This document shows positions 41,101 through 50,350 of a DNA stretch of 64,000 nt, in pieces (the first letter of the stretch is position 1; each line of letters opens with the position of its first letter). Location: assembly GCF_004027225.2 (NCBI RefSeq), contig NC_044277.2, positions 87,990,283-88,054,282 of the forward strand, written 5' to 3'. The notes under the pieces were generated by a model. The model saw only the letters and a program-made list of their open reading frames with translations, made no database searches and was not told the DNA's origin. Position numbers and translations under genes: made by a program. Source of the stretch: Strigops habroptila (lineage: Eukaryota; Chordata; Aves; Psittaciformes; Psittacidae).

Positions 41101-44100
41101 TCTACAACAGAAGTTCCTAACATGGAAAAGGATCTTAGCAGATTAGTATCTTATTCTCGTGGTCATTTTTAGTTTTACCCCTAATGACACAAAGCATATG
41201 CTCAATGACATAAGGCACATCCTTCCTGACAAAGCACAGTCTCAGAAACTTTAGATCAGCTTAGATGTTTTAAGATTTTTTTCCCTCATGAAAGACATTT
41301 TACCTGCCTTTATTGATTAGAGAGGAGTCATTACCAAACACTAACAGATTATTTGGGTACTTTTAGAATCCTACATTGTCTTTAGTTTGGAAGAGATGGG
41401 ATGTGGATGGAGATGGAAAAAGAGTACAGAAATGAAAAGGTAGCAGTTAGTATATCTTGTTTGAAATAACATATTCCTTTCCCAGAAACTGAACTTTGAA
41501 TATAAGCTTCCAAGGGAACATTTCTGAACTTCTGAAACTTTAACTGTAAATTTTTAAATAATATTTTTTTTTTTTTTTTAAATCACAGAGAATACAATAC
41601 TACTACAACACAATATAGTTTCACAAAGCTTTAAGGGAATAACAGCCTTTCTGCATTAAAATAATACAAATAACTCCTAATGAAAGGTAAATACTGTGCA
41701 CGCATGTGCATACGTAAACCTGTAACCTCCTCTGAAAGTTTAACTTCCTATTGCAAATAGAAGGACAAAATTAACTACAGAAACAGAAATGTATCATTCT
41801 AATTCTGTCTCATAACACTTACCCATGCAGAGCTTTAGTGACTTAATGAATCTTTGTGTATTGAACAGAAATGTTTAATATACTTAAGTCTTTTAAATGA
41901 AGAAATACTGAAGTATGTTTATTCATATAACTATACACTTTATCCATTGTTATCCAGATCCCTTTTTCTGTTCTTGGAATATGAGCTATGACTTTGGGAC
42001 TAGCCAAAGACATGTAAAGTCATGTACTTCTGATTAAACATTTAATCAAAATTTAGGAATTTTAATTAGGAATTTAGGATTCAAACAAGAAGAATTGGGG
42101 ATTTCTTCACAAAACATAGCTAATTTTTTTTTTTCCATTTCAAGTTTTTCATTTCACTATTGAAAATGGTTCATTTATGAAGTGATTTGGTTTAGAAAAT
42201 AAAGTTACATTACTTAACAATGAAGTTTTGTGAGTGAGGTGTACAACTTCTTTTTCCCTGCATTTTCTGTTCATCAAATTGTATTTATACATTTTCTGAG
42301 AAGATGCTTCAGAAGTACACTTTTTTTCTCCTATAGGAAAAATGCTACCTATCCCTTTTTATCCAAGAGCCTCAGGGGAATTTAACAAAGTACAGGATTC
42401 CATACATGATTGCCTCCCAAAGAAACAACAAAAAAAGTCATCTAATAGCAAGACTAACTTACCTTGTATAAAAACCCCGCCTATCATAACTGGAATCAGC
42501 TTACAGCATTTGAAGATGACTTGAGTAGGGTAATTCAGATATCCTAAAGAGGTATTTGACAAACCCATAGTTCCCACTGTTAAAAACGCTATTATCATGT
42601 AGGTTTTGCCAGGAATTCTACAAAATATAAACATACGAATCTTGGTATTACAGTCATCTAGAGATCTAGCTTGGAAAATTTAGATAAAGGAATATGTTTG
42701 TAATACACCTTGACCATCTTTCTCACTGAATTTCATTTTGTAATAGAAATTTAAAAATGCACATAAATGACTGATTTCAAATGTCATTTCTTTCAATTAC
42801 TGCTAATAAACAGCATTCAAATACAAGACAATAAAACTTCATGGCTCACCAAGTATTCAAGTAGTAATTCTTTAACCTCCTTCTGAGAAGGTATATTATT
42901 TACAGAGGAATCAAGATGAAGACTTCAGGTTATTTGTCAAAGGAAGCACAGAAGGTTGGTATACCAAGATACCCTGACTCTAAGTCCTGTCGTAGCACTG
43001 TGGCAATTTTTTTTGTGAAGTTTTCGTACGATCATTGACATTTTCAGAATGAAAATGCTATCTTAAATGAAAAACACAAAACCTAAGTACATCCTTTGAA
43101 GAAAACCTACTCAGACACATGGCAAACAGTGAGCAGATCTCTGACACTCTCCAAAACCCACAGCATGCTAGAGGAACCTCTTGGTGAGGAGGTGCCAAGG
43201 TTTGAGGAAAAGGTATTCAATGACAGATGGCTTCAAGTGCTGTGAAGTGCAGTCCTATTCTAGACGTGATAATCCCAAGTAACACATACATGGGTCAGTC
43301 TGTTTCAGCCACCCTAAGGATAGAATATACTCTGTAAATGGGACAATTTGACAGTAGAGTCAAACAGACTACTTACAGATCTCAAATCTAAGTGGATGCT
43401 TCTAAAACACTTTCTAACATTGTTCCAGTAAATTCACATTATTTTAACAACAGAACTGCTAACAATGCCTCACAGTATTCACATTCAAATTTACCATAAA
43501 TGTCAAATGCTTCTAATATGATGAACAGCAGGTAAAATACTTGGAAAAACACATACCTTCTCCTTTTGTCCTGAATCAACTGCAATTCTATTAGTCCAAA
43601 AATGGAATAAAATCCAAATTGCACTAAAGTGAGGTACCAACCAAAAGGTTTAAAACCTTCCACTGAAAATATCAATTCCTATAAAAACAAAAACCCAGCA
43701 AGGTCATGTACATGCACCAAAATACTAAATCAAACCAAAATCAACAGATTTTTTTTCTTCATGTACATGCAAAGCTAACCTTTGCAGGTGGTGGTTATTA
43801 ACTATAAAATTTACCTACTATACATAATTTGCAAAGTATTGAAAAAGACAATTTAGGTTTTCCAAAATGCAATGAGAAAATTTACTACTGGTGTAAGTCC
43901 ACTGAAATTAATGGATTGATTCATCAAGGGGAATACACTTGATCCATTAATATTTATCTCATATTATAAATGGTATCCTGTCTGCTTTTCAGTTAGTTTT
44001 CAGTTCATTTGCTTCAGTAGACTGCCTTTATCTAGAATTTATAAATAACTCACAATAAATTAAATACTACCTTTCTCTAATTTACTGGTAATTTTCATCT

Positions 44101-45275
44101 CTTAGGAATGCGCACCTATTATTTTGAGTGCCTACATTAAACAGCACTTGTGAGCTTATAAATTTACAGGCTGTAGGAATATTTAAAACCAGAGCAATTT
44201 TTTATGGAAAAATACATGCACTGCATAAAGAATTCTGTAGATGTTTCAGTTACAGAAACAAAAGGCTACCCAATATTTTTCTTTTTCAGATTCTGTTTTC
44301 ATTTACCAATAACTTTGTCTAACTCCTTGGAAGTAACTTTATTTTAACAAAATTCTCAGCTGTTTTTGAAAGCTGCACTGGAAACACGGTGATTTTTAAT
44401 TATTGGCTTTTAAATCACTGCTTTATTGAGAATACTCACAGAACTTCAAAAAAAAAAAAAAAGAACATAAGTGTAGCTGTCAAAATAAACTAGAAAAGGC
44501 TAGCAGGAAGAGAAATGTTTAACTGGAACAGCGTAAATATTATGCTTCCGCCTAACCAACAACTATAGCCCCTGTTGCAGCTGTCCTGAAAGGAGAGCAG
44601 GCACTCACTGTAGGCGCTGCAGGGCACTCACGGAACTCAAGGAGATCTGAACGATTCAACACCAATGAAGACCTACATTTCAGTCTCTACGGTTCTACAA
44701 TTTGTTTGTTTTCTGAAGACTAAGAAATCACATTCAAAACAATACTGAAAGGTTTATCTTGCACACAGAAGTAAAAGATCAAGTTATGAAAGTCCAACTA
44801 AACCAAACCTTGTAGGTATATGAATTATAAAGGAATCTTACATTATACAATTAGTTACTGCTATTAAATTTTGAAAGCTTGACTTTGCAATCAATATCTA
44901 TTCTAAATGCCCATATGTATTAAAATACATATTCTACATACTATTGAAGAAGAAAAGGGGAAGAAGGAATTGGCCTAAGACAAGTTCATAGCATTTACCT
45001 GTAAATATCCATAGATTAGATAAAACATAAAAACTCCAGAAACACAGATGAAAAATTGAGTAGGTTTGTTAAATTTGCTGAGATTCATGCCAAGAACTAC
45101 AACATCATCTACTGATTTGATATGAGGAGACATAGTTTGAGATTTGGAAGGTACACTGATGGAAATGTATTTTCTTGAAGAAGTAAATTTCAGATCCATG
45201 ATTCCTAGTTCGCTGCATTCGGTGCTATTGTTTTCTTCTTTCTGCTCTTCTTTTTCTGTGTCCTCTGTCTGAACG
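28995..45275 (-). CDS. SLC35B3: SLC35B3, PAPS transporter 2 (nine coding exons, 5' coding exon missing)
   Basis: Multi-exon minus-strand gene for a nucleotide-sugar-transporter-family (SLC35B, UAA/DMT fold) membrane protein. The family member imports the sulfate donor PAPS into the Golgi lumen for sulfation of glycans and proteins. Exons: 45275-44999, 43678-43557, 42617-42463, 40936-40829, 36244-36147, 33820-33728, 33325-33214, 30345-30276, 29145-28995. Every junction has AG/GT and phases agree. From ATG 45199 to TAG 28995 the joined frame is 1,110 nt, 369 residues. About ten hydrophobic segments follow a short polar N-terminus (first about residues 48-67, last about 321-340). Conserved features include YPTQVIFKCCKLIPV in exon 4, CADAVIGNVQEK in exon 6 and VTTGRKAMTIVLSF across exons 8-9. 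Identification is from remembered human SLC35B3 (401 residues, of which 369 follow the equivalent Met), near-identical over most exons. The C-terminal tail after residue 341 is the most divergent part. Confidence 0.97.
30276..30345 (-). CDS. SLC35B3: SLC35B3 coding exon, residues 297-320
   Basis: The acceptor is TCTCTGCAG before 30345 and the donor is TCA/GTAAGT after 30276; length 70 nt. It encodes TTGRKAMTIVLSFLFFAKPF followed by TL, joining to a split glutamine codon. The TTGRKAMTIVLSF motif is the classic penultimate-helix signature of nucleotide-sulfate and UDP-sugar transporters. Confidence 0.96.
33214..33325 (-). CDS. SLC35B3: SLC35B3 coding exon, residues 260-297
   Basis: The acceptor is TTGTTGCAG before 33325 and the donor is ACAG/GTATGA after 33214; length 112 nt. 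It encodes HPVQTYGYAFLFSLTGYFGI and then SFVLALIKIFGALLAVT. The first residue is His where I recall Asn in human. It spans two helices that pack against the transport path in this family. Confidence 0.97.
33728..33820 (-). CDS. SLC35B3: SLC35B3 coding exon, residues 229-259
   Basis: The acceptor is TATTCTAG before 33820 and the donor is AAAG/GTAGGT after 33728; length 93 nt (31 codons, both ends at codon boundaries). It encodes VLYSYSIGFVYILFGLICTS followed by GLSPAVTFCSK, a membrane segment and luminal loop. It matches the human exon with a few conservative changes. It is too short to appear as a long open frame and was found by homology between the flanking exons. Confidence 0.95.
36147..36244 (-). 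CDS. SLC35B3: SLC35B3 coding exon, residues 196-228
   Basis: The acceptor is ATATTAG before 36244, with a pyrimidine tract made from an AGAA-type microsatellite on the other strand. The donor is ATG/GTAAGT after 36147; length 98 nt. It encodes VVLISLALCADAVIGNVQEK and then AMKLHNGSNSEM. The ADAVIGNVQEK block is a strongly conserved family signature. It ends at a codon boundary. Confidence 0.97.
40829..40936 (-). CDS. SLC35B3: SLC35B3 coding exon, residues 160-196
   Basis: The acceptor is TTTTGTAG before 40936 and the donor is ACAG/GTAAAT after 40829; length 108 nt. It encodes KRYNIADVSAALCMSLGLIW followed by FTLADSTVAPNFNLT. It contains one membrane segment and the short luminal loop after it. 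Both ends are in phase 1, so skipping it would keep the frame while removing 36 residues. Confidence 0.96.
42463..42617 (-). CDS. SLC35B3: SLC35B3 coding exon, residues 108-160
   Basis: The acceptor is TTTGTAG before 42617 and the donor is CAAG/GTAAGT after 42463; length 155 nt. It encodes IPGKTYMIIAFLTVGTMGLS and then NTSLGYLNYPTQVIFKCCKLIPVMIGG. This is the most conserved stretch of SLC35B-type transporters, where paired helices and a lysine in the KLIP motif lie near the substrate path. It ends in phase 1 (split glycine). Confidence 0.97.
43557..43678 (-). CDS. SLC35B3: SLC35B3 coding exon, residues 68-108
   Basis: The acceptor is TTTTTATAG before 43678 and the donor is GAAG/GTATGT after 43557; length 122 nt. 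It encodes ELIFSVEGFKPFGWYLTLVQ and continues to QLIQDKRR, with the last arginine codon split. It covers the second hydrophobic segment. The frame is open with no stop, and the sequence is nearly identical to the remembered human exon (SCGW in human is PFGW here). Confidence 0.97.
44999..45275 (-). CDS. SLC35B3: SLC35B3 coding exon with internal Met (first exon located)
   Basis: The acceptor is TTTCTTTCAG before 45275 and the donor is CAG/GTAAAT after 44999. The frame gives 25 acidic, polar residues (VQTEDTEKEEQ...) and then ATG at 45199-45197, starting MDLKFTSSRK and ending LIYGYLQ. As I recall it, the human protein has the same layout: an earlier Met, a polar stretch ending in a similar ECS motif, and then MDLKF. 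The 25 codons are therefore probably coding. The exon starts with one base that completes a split codon, so a 5' coding exon ending in phase 2 is expected. If that exon is absent or skipped, translation could begin at 45199. A second AG seven bases further in (exon start 45268) is possible but would change the phase. Confidence 0.93.
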
Positions 45276-47402
45276 CTGAAAGAAATGCTGAAGTCAGATA
45301 AGACATAACATACAGCTTTGTAACAATAACAGTAAACAAATGTGACATTTACATGGAAATTATAAAGGTTTAAGAGTTTTGCTGGATTGTTTTTAATCAC
45401 AAATCTCACTTCTCTTTCCTGATATCCACAGTTAACATGAGTTAATATCATTTTATGAAAGGACTTTTGCTTCACGTGGGAAGTAGTATTCCTACCTACA
45501 CAAACCAACTAACCCCAAAACACTAGCAATAGAAAACCAGCATCAGTTTCACAACAGCTCAAACTAGCCTTTTTATGCCATTACTCGCAGGAGTGACTGC
45601 TTGGGAAAGAAGTGATCCCCATGATTAAATCACAATGAAAGAACTGATACTGAAGCACTGTGGTCCTGTCTACTTCATTTTCACAATGAAACATACTAGA
45701 CTAGTCCACTATATGTGAAGCCTTGCTAAAAAAATACACATTTGAGGCTATGATTGGTTACAAGCATTTAACTGGAAGAAGTTATTCCCTCACTCTCACA
45801 TTTATTCAGTTTCTCACACACTTCCGAGAGAAAGAACATAAAGATAGAAACAAGAACGTTAAGAAGAGAGTCTCAGAAATTAGACTGGTTATCTGATGAG
45901 GTCTGTGGCATGGTCCCTTTAACATTAACCACATGCAGTCATTTCCACGTCTAACAGAAAACAAAATTGGATGACTAAAGCCTGGAGAAAGAGTTTAGAT
46001 TGAGGCGAATAATTCTTTTCTCCAGCTCACCAGAGAGTATGATGTTTGAGGGTTATTTTTATCTTTTTTCTTTTCAGCCTCAAGATAAACACACCAGTCA
46101 GCCAGTTATTCCAAAATTTTAAAGTGTAGGTCAGCATTTAGTTCAGCAAGAAGTCAGTAATTAAATTTTGTTTGTCATGGTTTGTTTTTCCCAGCTCAAA
46201 AATACTTCTCATCACACACATATAAAAAATGCATTTCCTGCCGTTTTTAAAAGGACTATATATAGTATATAAAAGCCAGATCATGCAATAAATGTAGTAA
46301 ATGTAATCTGCATGGACATTGGTAATTTGTTATACAATACAAGAAATTACAAATTTAACTGAAAAACAAAGGATTAGCATAAAAACTGTAATATAGTTGT
46401 TTCCTTTTTTGCTACAACCTATTACTGGGTTGGAACAAGACTCCTATTAAAGTTCTTAAAGACTAGCTTAGGGACTGTAACAGGAGTTTAGGGACTATAA
46501 TAATTGTGTTTAAATTCAGAGCTCTTCAGCTGAAAACCAAAAGCGAGAGGTAGAGAGTTTTTCCTTGTGGATTGTTAGGTAATCCCAAAGTGAGGTGTGA
46601 GGTAGCCATAAACAAAAAAACAGAAAAAAAAAACCCAACCAAACAAAAAAACCCCAAAAAACACCCCAAAAATAAAGGAAAATGTTTAAGACGACTCTTC
46701 TCAGTAAAAAGAGAAAAGTACAAATGTCATGCAATGAGGCACGAGTGAGCCTTCATGTACAATATCATACCGAGTTCTGATAACCCTCAAACATAGATTC
46801 AAAGAACAACTGCAAAAAAGGTTATCAGGAGGGAGGAACAGATTGTTCTTCTTATGAAATGAAATGAAAGTGTAACTTCACCTGCCTAGAAAAACCCTGA
46901 TGAAAACAAAGTAGACTTACTTTCAAGAAAAGTATCACAGGGATTACCACTAAGGAGGAAAAATAATTCTAATTTTAAGGACAGTAGAATGAGAGCAAAT
47001 AGCCGTGAACTGATCATGAACAAACACTACTAGAAACTACTTTTTCATCCCTAGACTGTCTCTATACTAGAGCAGCCTAAAAATGAAAGAAAGAACAACT
47101 GAACTGTTTTTAAGGTGAAGTTTATGAAAGCGATTACGTAGAACTGTTAAGATTGGGCATGGTAACTGAGCAGTCCCATTTAACTCTGTGTTTATAGCAT
47201 TCCACTGCTATGGCAAGCAGGGTAAAGGTGCCTGTAGAACATATTTGGTTGCCTTACTTGGTCACTAAACCAGGATATAAATTACTACTCTTCCTAGGAG
47301 AACCACATGCGAAGGTATGACTCTCAAGTTCAAGTCCAAGGAGCAAATCGCCATGAAGGAAAGACAATGTATTCAGAAAACTATCCGTTGCTGACATCTT
47401 AG
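45276..47402 (-). other. SLC35B3 5' intron, proximal part
   Basis: Expected to hold the missing 5' coding exon only if that exon is not within the CpG island. Minus-strand donor-like sites are seen (for example TGTAG/GTAGGA near 45,494 and GAAA/GTAAGT near 46,917), but none follows a plausible short coding start. An A/C-rich tract lies at 46,613-46,680. Confidence 0.5.
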
Positions 47403-47551
47403 TTAAACTTGTATTTTTATTGGTGCCTGTTCAGGTATTTCCTGTCCAATATACACTTTCTCTTGATAGGCACACAGTATTCGTCGATACCACATTTTCT
47501 CAGCAGGAACAAGAGCTGCAGAAGTAATCTGAGCCTCATTTTTCAGCCAAG
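47403..47551 (-). CDS. Unrecognised small gene, C-terminal exon candidate
   Basis: The minus-strand acceptor CTCTGTGTTTCAG precedes 47551. Two bases complete a split codon, then 48 codons run open to TAA at 47405-47403. The peptide begins WLKNEAQITSAALVPAEKMW, continues YRRILCAYQEKVYIGQEIPE and ends QAPIKIQV. The other two frames stop within six codons. It joins in phase to the exon ending at 49510 (TCT, Ser across the junction). From ATG 49636 the product would be 91 residues, basic, with no membrane helix. AATAAA occurs at 47421-47416 inside the last codons. The segment lies in the 5' intron of SLC35B3 on the same strand, so it could share that gene's promoter. It could also be an exon of an alternative SLC35B3 transcript or a decayed gene. 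Confidence 0.45.
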
Positions 47552-47765
47552 CTGAAACACAGAGAGTGATGTACGCTCAGCAAAAGACACAGTCAAGTAT
47601 TGTCATGTGTGCTTAAAAAGTCCAAAAATGGAGTGAATTGTATAATGCATCATACTGTACCTACACTTACCACTCTGGCCACTAATTTAGGAATTATTTG
47701 TGTAATACCTGTCTTAGGATAAGAAGAAGTAGAGGGAAGAAGAAACAGTAACAAGTGCATTTATC

Positions 47766-48348
47766 TATTGGGTCTAGGTGGGATGGAGTTAATTTTCCTC
47801 ATAGCAGCTTGTATGGTGCTGCGTTTTTGATCTGTGATCAAGACAATGCTGATAGCACACTAATATTTTAGCGGTTGCATGAATGCCTTTTCTGTTTCTC
47901 CCTCTGTCCCCCACCCAGTGAATAGACTGGGGTACGGGCAAGAGGGTGGGAAGGGGGCACAACCAAGTAGGTGACCCAAACTAACCAGGAATATTCCATG
48001 TGACAGCGATATTCACGCTCAGCAATAAAAAGTGCTAGGAGTGGGTTTAGAGAGGTTAGCCATCTTTTGCTCAGGAACTGACTGGGCATTGGTCTACCTG
48101 TGGGAGGAGTGATTGCCTTTACATTACCTGTGTTGTTTTCAGATTCTCTTTTTCCACTTTTCCCCCACTTCTTTAACAATTTCTATCTCAACCCATAAGA
48201 AAACTTAGGGGTTTTAAAGAAAACTTATGGGTTGAGATAAAACACTGGTTTTACTCTTCATCTTCCCTCATCACTCTGGGGCTGGGAGGGAAAGTGAGCA
48301 AGCAGCTATGTAGTGCTTAGATGTCTACCAGTGTTAACCTACACAACA
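47766..48348 (+). mobile_element. Solo LTR of an avian endogenous retrovirus
   Basis: The segment resembles a long terminal repeat family that is frequent in bird genomes. It starts near GGGATGGAGTTAATTTTCCT, includes CACAACCAAGTAGGTGACCC and GGAATATTCCATGTGACAG, and ends near GTAGTGCTTAG...GTTAACCTACACAACA. A degenerate TATA region (CAGCAATAAAAAGTG) follows the expected spacing, which supports plus orientation. There is no internal retroviral coding sequence on either side, so it is a solitary LTR. The family assignment is from memory and no exact Repbase name is claimed. An extra inverted duplication interrupts it at 48184-48239. Confidence 0.75.
48184..48239. repeat. Perfect 16-bp inverted repeat inside the LTR
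   Basis: The left arm TATCTCAACCCATAAG (48184-48199) and right arm CTTATGGGTTGAGATA (48224-48239) are exact reverse complements around a 24-base A/G-rich loop. The LTR family normally has a single copy of this motif, so the right arm looks like a locally inverted copy. Confidence 0.85.
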
Positions 48349-48780
48349 TGATTTTTCCAGTTTTCAACTACTTATATTCAGAATATTTCCTCATGATCAC
48401 CATCAGTTTTTACAATCAGTCCATTTAATTTCCTCAAGATTACTGAGTTCACCACTGAAGTAGTAAGAAACAACATCGATAGGTCTAGTCACACCCAGCC
48501 CATCCATAAAAAGATGATGCACAGTAGTTGGGTTTTCTTCTACCATGTTCAAGAAACATTTCAAGGAACATCATTTAACTGAAGAAACAGTAAATATACA
48601 TATACATTTGAAAAACTCTCCAGCAAGTAATTTCATTACCAACAGCGACAGAACTCTTCTGAAATTCAGTGTGACTTCTCAAACCATTATTTTTCTAAGT
48701 ATCACAAATGCTGTTCTTCCTCTTCTCAAAAAATCCCTCAGGCAACTGATTCCTCTTTTGAACAAACATGCAGCAAAAAG

Positions 48781-49020
48781 CATAGAATAGTTTGGGTTGG
48801 AAGGGACCTTTGAAAGTCATCTAGTTCCAAACCCCCTGCCACAGGCAGTGGCACCTTCCACTAGAGCAAGTTGCTCATCCAACCTGGCCTTGAACACTTC
48901 CAGGGATGGGGCATCCATAACTTCTCTGGGAAACCTGTGCCAGTGCCTCACCACCCTCATAGTAAAGAGCTTCTTCCTCATATCTAATATAAATCTACCC
49001 TCTTTTCAGTTTAAAGCAAA
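48781..49020 (-). mobile_element. CR1 LINE, short 3' fragment
   Basis: About 240 bp matching the last part of CR1 in reverse complement, starting CATAGAATAGTTTGGGTTGG and including GGGATGGGGCATCCATAACT and CATCTAGTTCCAA. It sits in the SLC35B3 5' intron, 430 bp beyond the solo LTR and on the gene's sense strand. Confidence 0.93.
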
Positions 49021-49509
49021 AAATCTGTTTTTTGGAGAGCCAAGTGACTTAAGAGCTGTCCTGATGTGTAAAATAGCATATTCCCCTCTTTTTTTTTTCT
49101 CCTGTGTGTAAAAATGTAAACACCACAATCTTTAGATGAGACTTTTTGTTCCTTCCCCTTTGAAAGAAAGTCCCATGTGGAGCAAGATTTTAACCTACCA
49201 CACAAGTAAAACAGTATTACATCAAAAAGACGCAAATTAACAAGTAACTACAAAAGCCCTACGAAAAGTTAATAATTTGTACCAAGCATGAAAAAAAACA
49301 TTATGAAAACGCTGGGCTTTTTTATTCAACCCTGAAGAACATCCATAAAAACACATGAGTTTGGCAGAAACTAGCATCTCAGTACTCTCGGAAAAATCAC
49401 TTGCACGAGCTACACAAGGCAAGTTCCACGCTGGCCCTGGCCGTGCTTAATTTCCTTTGGAGCCAATTCCACAAATGCTTGGTGGCAGGCCAGCAGCTGA
49501 CATCCTAAC

Positions 49510-49636
49510 AGGGATGCTCCGGGTTATAGGGACGTAGCCGCACATCTGTGGGAAACCCGAACGGATCTTTTGAATGGTAGTATCTGGCTCCTGCCCCGCA
49601 GACAAAAGAGGGAACGTGGAGAGGGACCAAAACCAT
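49510..49636 (-). CDS. Unrecognised small gene, N-terminal exon candidate
   Basis: On the minus strand, just inside the 3' edge of the CpG island, an open frame from ATG 49636 (purine at -3, G at +4) reads MVLVPLHVPSFVCGAGARYY and continues HSKDPFGFPTDVRLRPYNPEHP to 49510. There the frame could splice at CCCT/GTTAGG; unspliced, it stops two codons later. Alternatively the exon begins at 49590 after the pyrimidine-rich acceptor TGCGGGGCAG, with the start codon in an exon further upstream. The composition (many Tyr, Pro, Phe, Arg, few repeats) looks like real protein rather than GC-island noise. A hydrophobic then Arg/Tyr/His start resembles a mitochondrial presequence, but that is inference. 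I do not recognise the family. The donor is weak. Confidence 0.4.
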
Positions 49637-49963
49637 CACTGAAGTTTCCTTCCTGCCTGCTCGCCTTCGCTCAGCCCTCCGCCAGCCGGGCTGCTGAGGG
49701 CTGCCCCACACCACACCCCAGGCCAGGCCAGACGTGGCTCTGCCGGAGCGCCAGCCAGCTGCCCAAGCACGGCCAGGACAGAGACTCCCGAACCGCGACA
49801 GGCCGCCATTCCTCGCTCCTCCCCGCGGGGAAAGAAACGCCTCGCTGCTCACGGGCCCTAGCTCCGCAGGACACCGCCTCCTCAGGCCGGCCAACCCCGT
49901 CCCGCCACTCAGCACCAGCCACGTCCCGCTCCTGCCCGGTCCCCGGCCCCCCGCGCTCCTCAC

Positions 49964-50078
49964 CGTCGCGCCCACGGCCCCTTGTTGCCGGGTGACGCTC
50001 CCGAGGAAGCGACCGCGACCCCGCCTCCTCCCCCCCGGCCCCGGTGCGCGGCGAGGAGCCGCAGCCCCGCCCCCGTAC
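49964..50078 (-). other. Alternative donor of the 5' exon, after 49964
   Basis: A second good minus-strand donor, GCGACG/GTGAGG, ends at 49964. Used as the exon end, one open frame through it finishes in phase 2, the phase needed by the SLC35B3 exon at 45275. That frame is low-complexity Arg/Gly/Pro sequence typical of chance open frames in CpG islands, so the phase match alone is weak evidence that it codes. Confidence 0.35.
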
Positions 50079-50350
50079 CTGTTTGAGGGGAGGGGGGGAG
50101 GCGGAGGGAGGGGGGGGGGGAGGCGGAGGGAGGCCGGGGACGGAGGGAGGGAGGGAGGGGCCCGGCGGCAGCGCCCCGCCGCCGCCCTCCGCCGCGGCGC
50201 CCTGCCCGCTCGCCTGCCTGGCGCGCCGCCGGAAATGGCGATGGGGATACCAGGGGGCGGCGCGATCGACGAGCGCATCGAGAGAGCGCCGCTCGCTCGC
50301 TCGCTCGGCGTTCCGCTCCAGCTCCCACCTCCTCCCTCCCCTCTCCTGCG
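50079..50350 (-). other. Candidate 5' exon of SLC35B3 or small gene, donor after 50079
   Basis: A near-consensus minus-strand donor, CAAACAG/GTACGGG, lies at 50079/50078 inside the CpG island. The transcript start would fall between about 50,100 and 50,350. The exon would be mostly GC-rich leader. I cannot decide whether it feeds SLC35B3, the small downstream gene, or both, and the start given is only approximate. Confidence 0.45.
50083..50160. repeat. G-rich tandem tract in the CpG island
   Basis: Runs of 3 to 12 G with a duplicated GGAGGCGGAGGGAGG unit and a short (GGGA)n run. On the plus strand it has many G-runs and could form G-quadruplexes, with a C-rich complement. It lies immediately upstream of the strong donor at 50079, within the presumed start region of minus-strand transcripts. 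Confidence 0.8.

Larger units (their letters stand above)
29146..44998 (-). other. SLC35B3 introns between coding exons
   Basis: Eight introns of about 0.4 to 4.6 kb, the largest from 36245 to 40828. They are AT-rich, with A- or T-rich simple tracts and no recognised repeat element or nested gene. The minus-strand open frames near 38,900-39,500 lie in the largest intron and show no splice context or similarity, so they are treated as chance. Confidence 0.8.

Noticed and set aside
47868-48179. 103-codon minus-strand open frame
   Set aside because: It lies within the solo LTR, antisense to it, and does not resemble a protein family.
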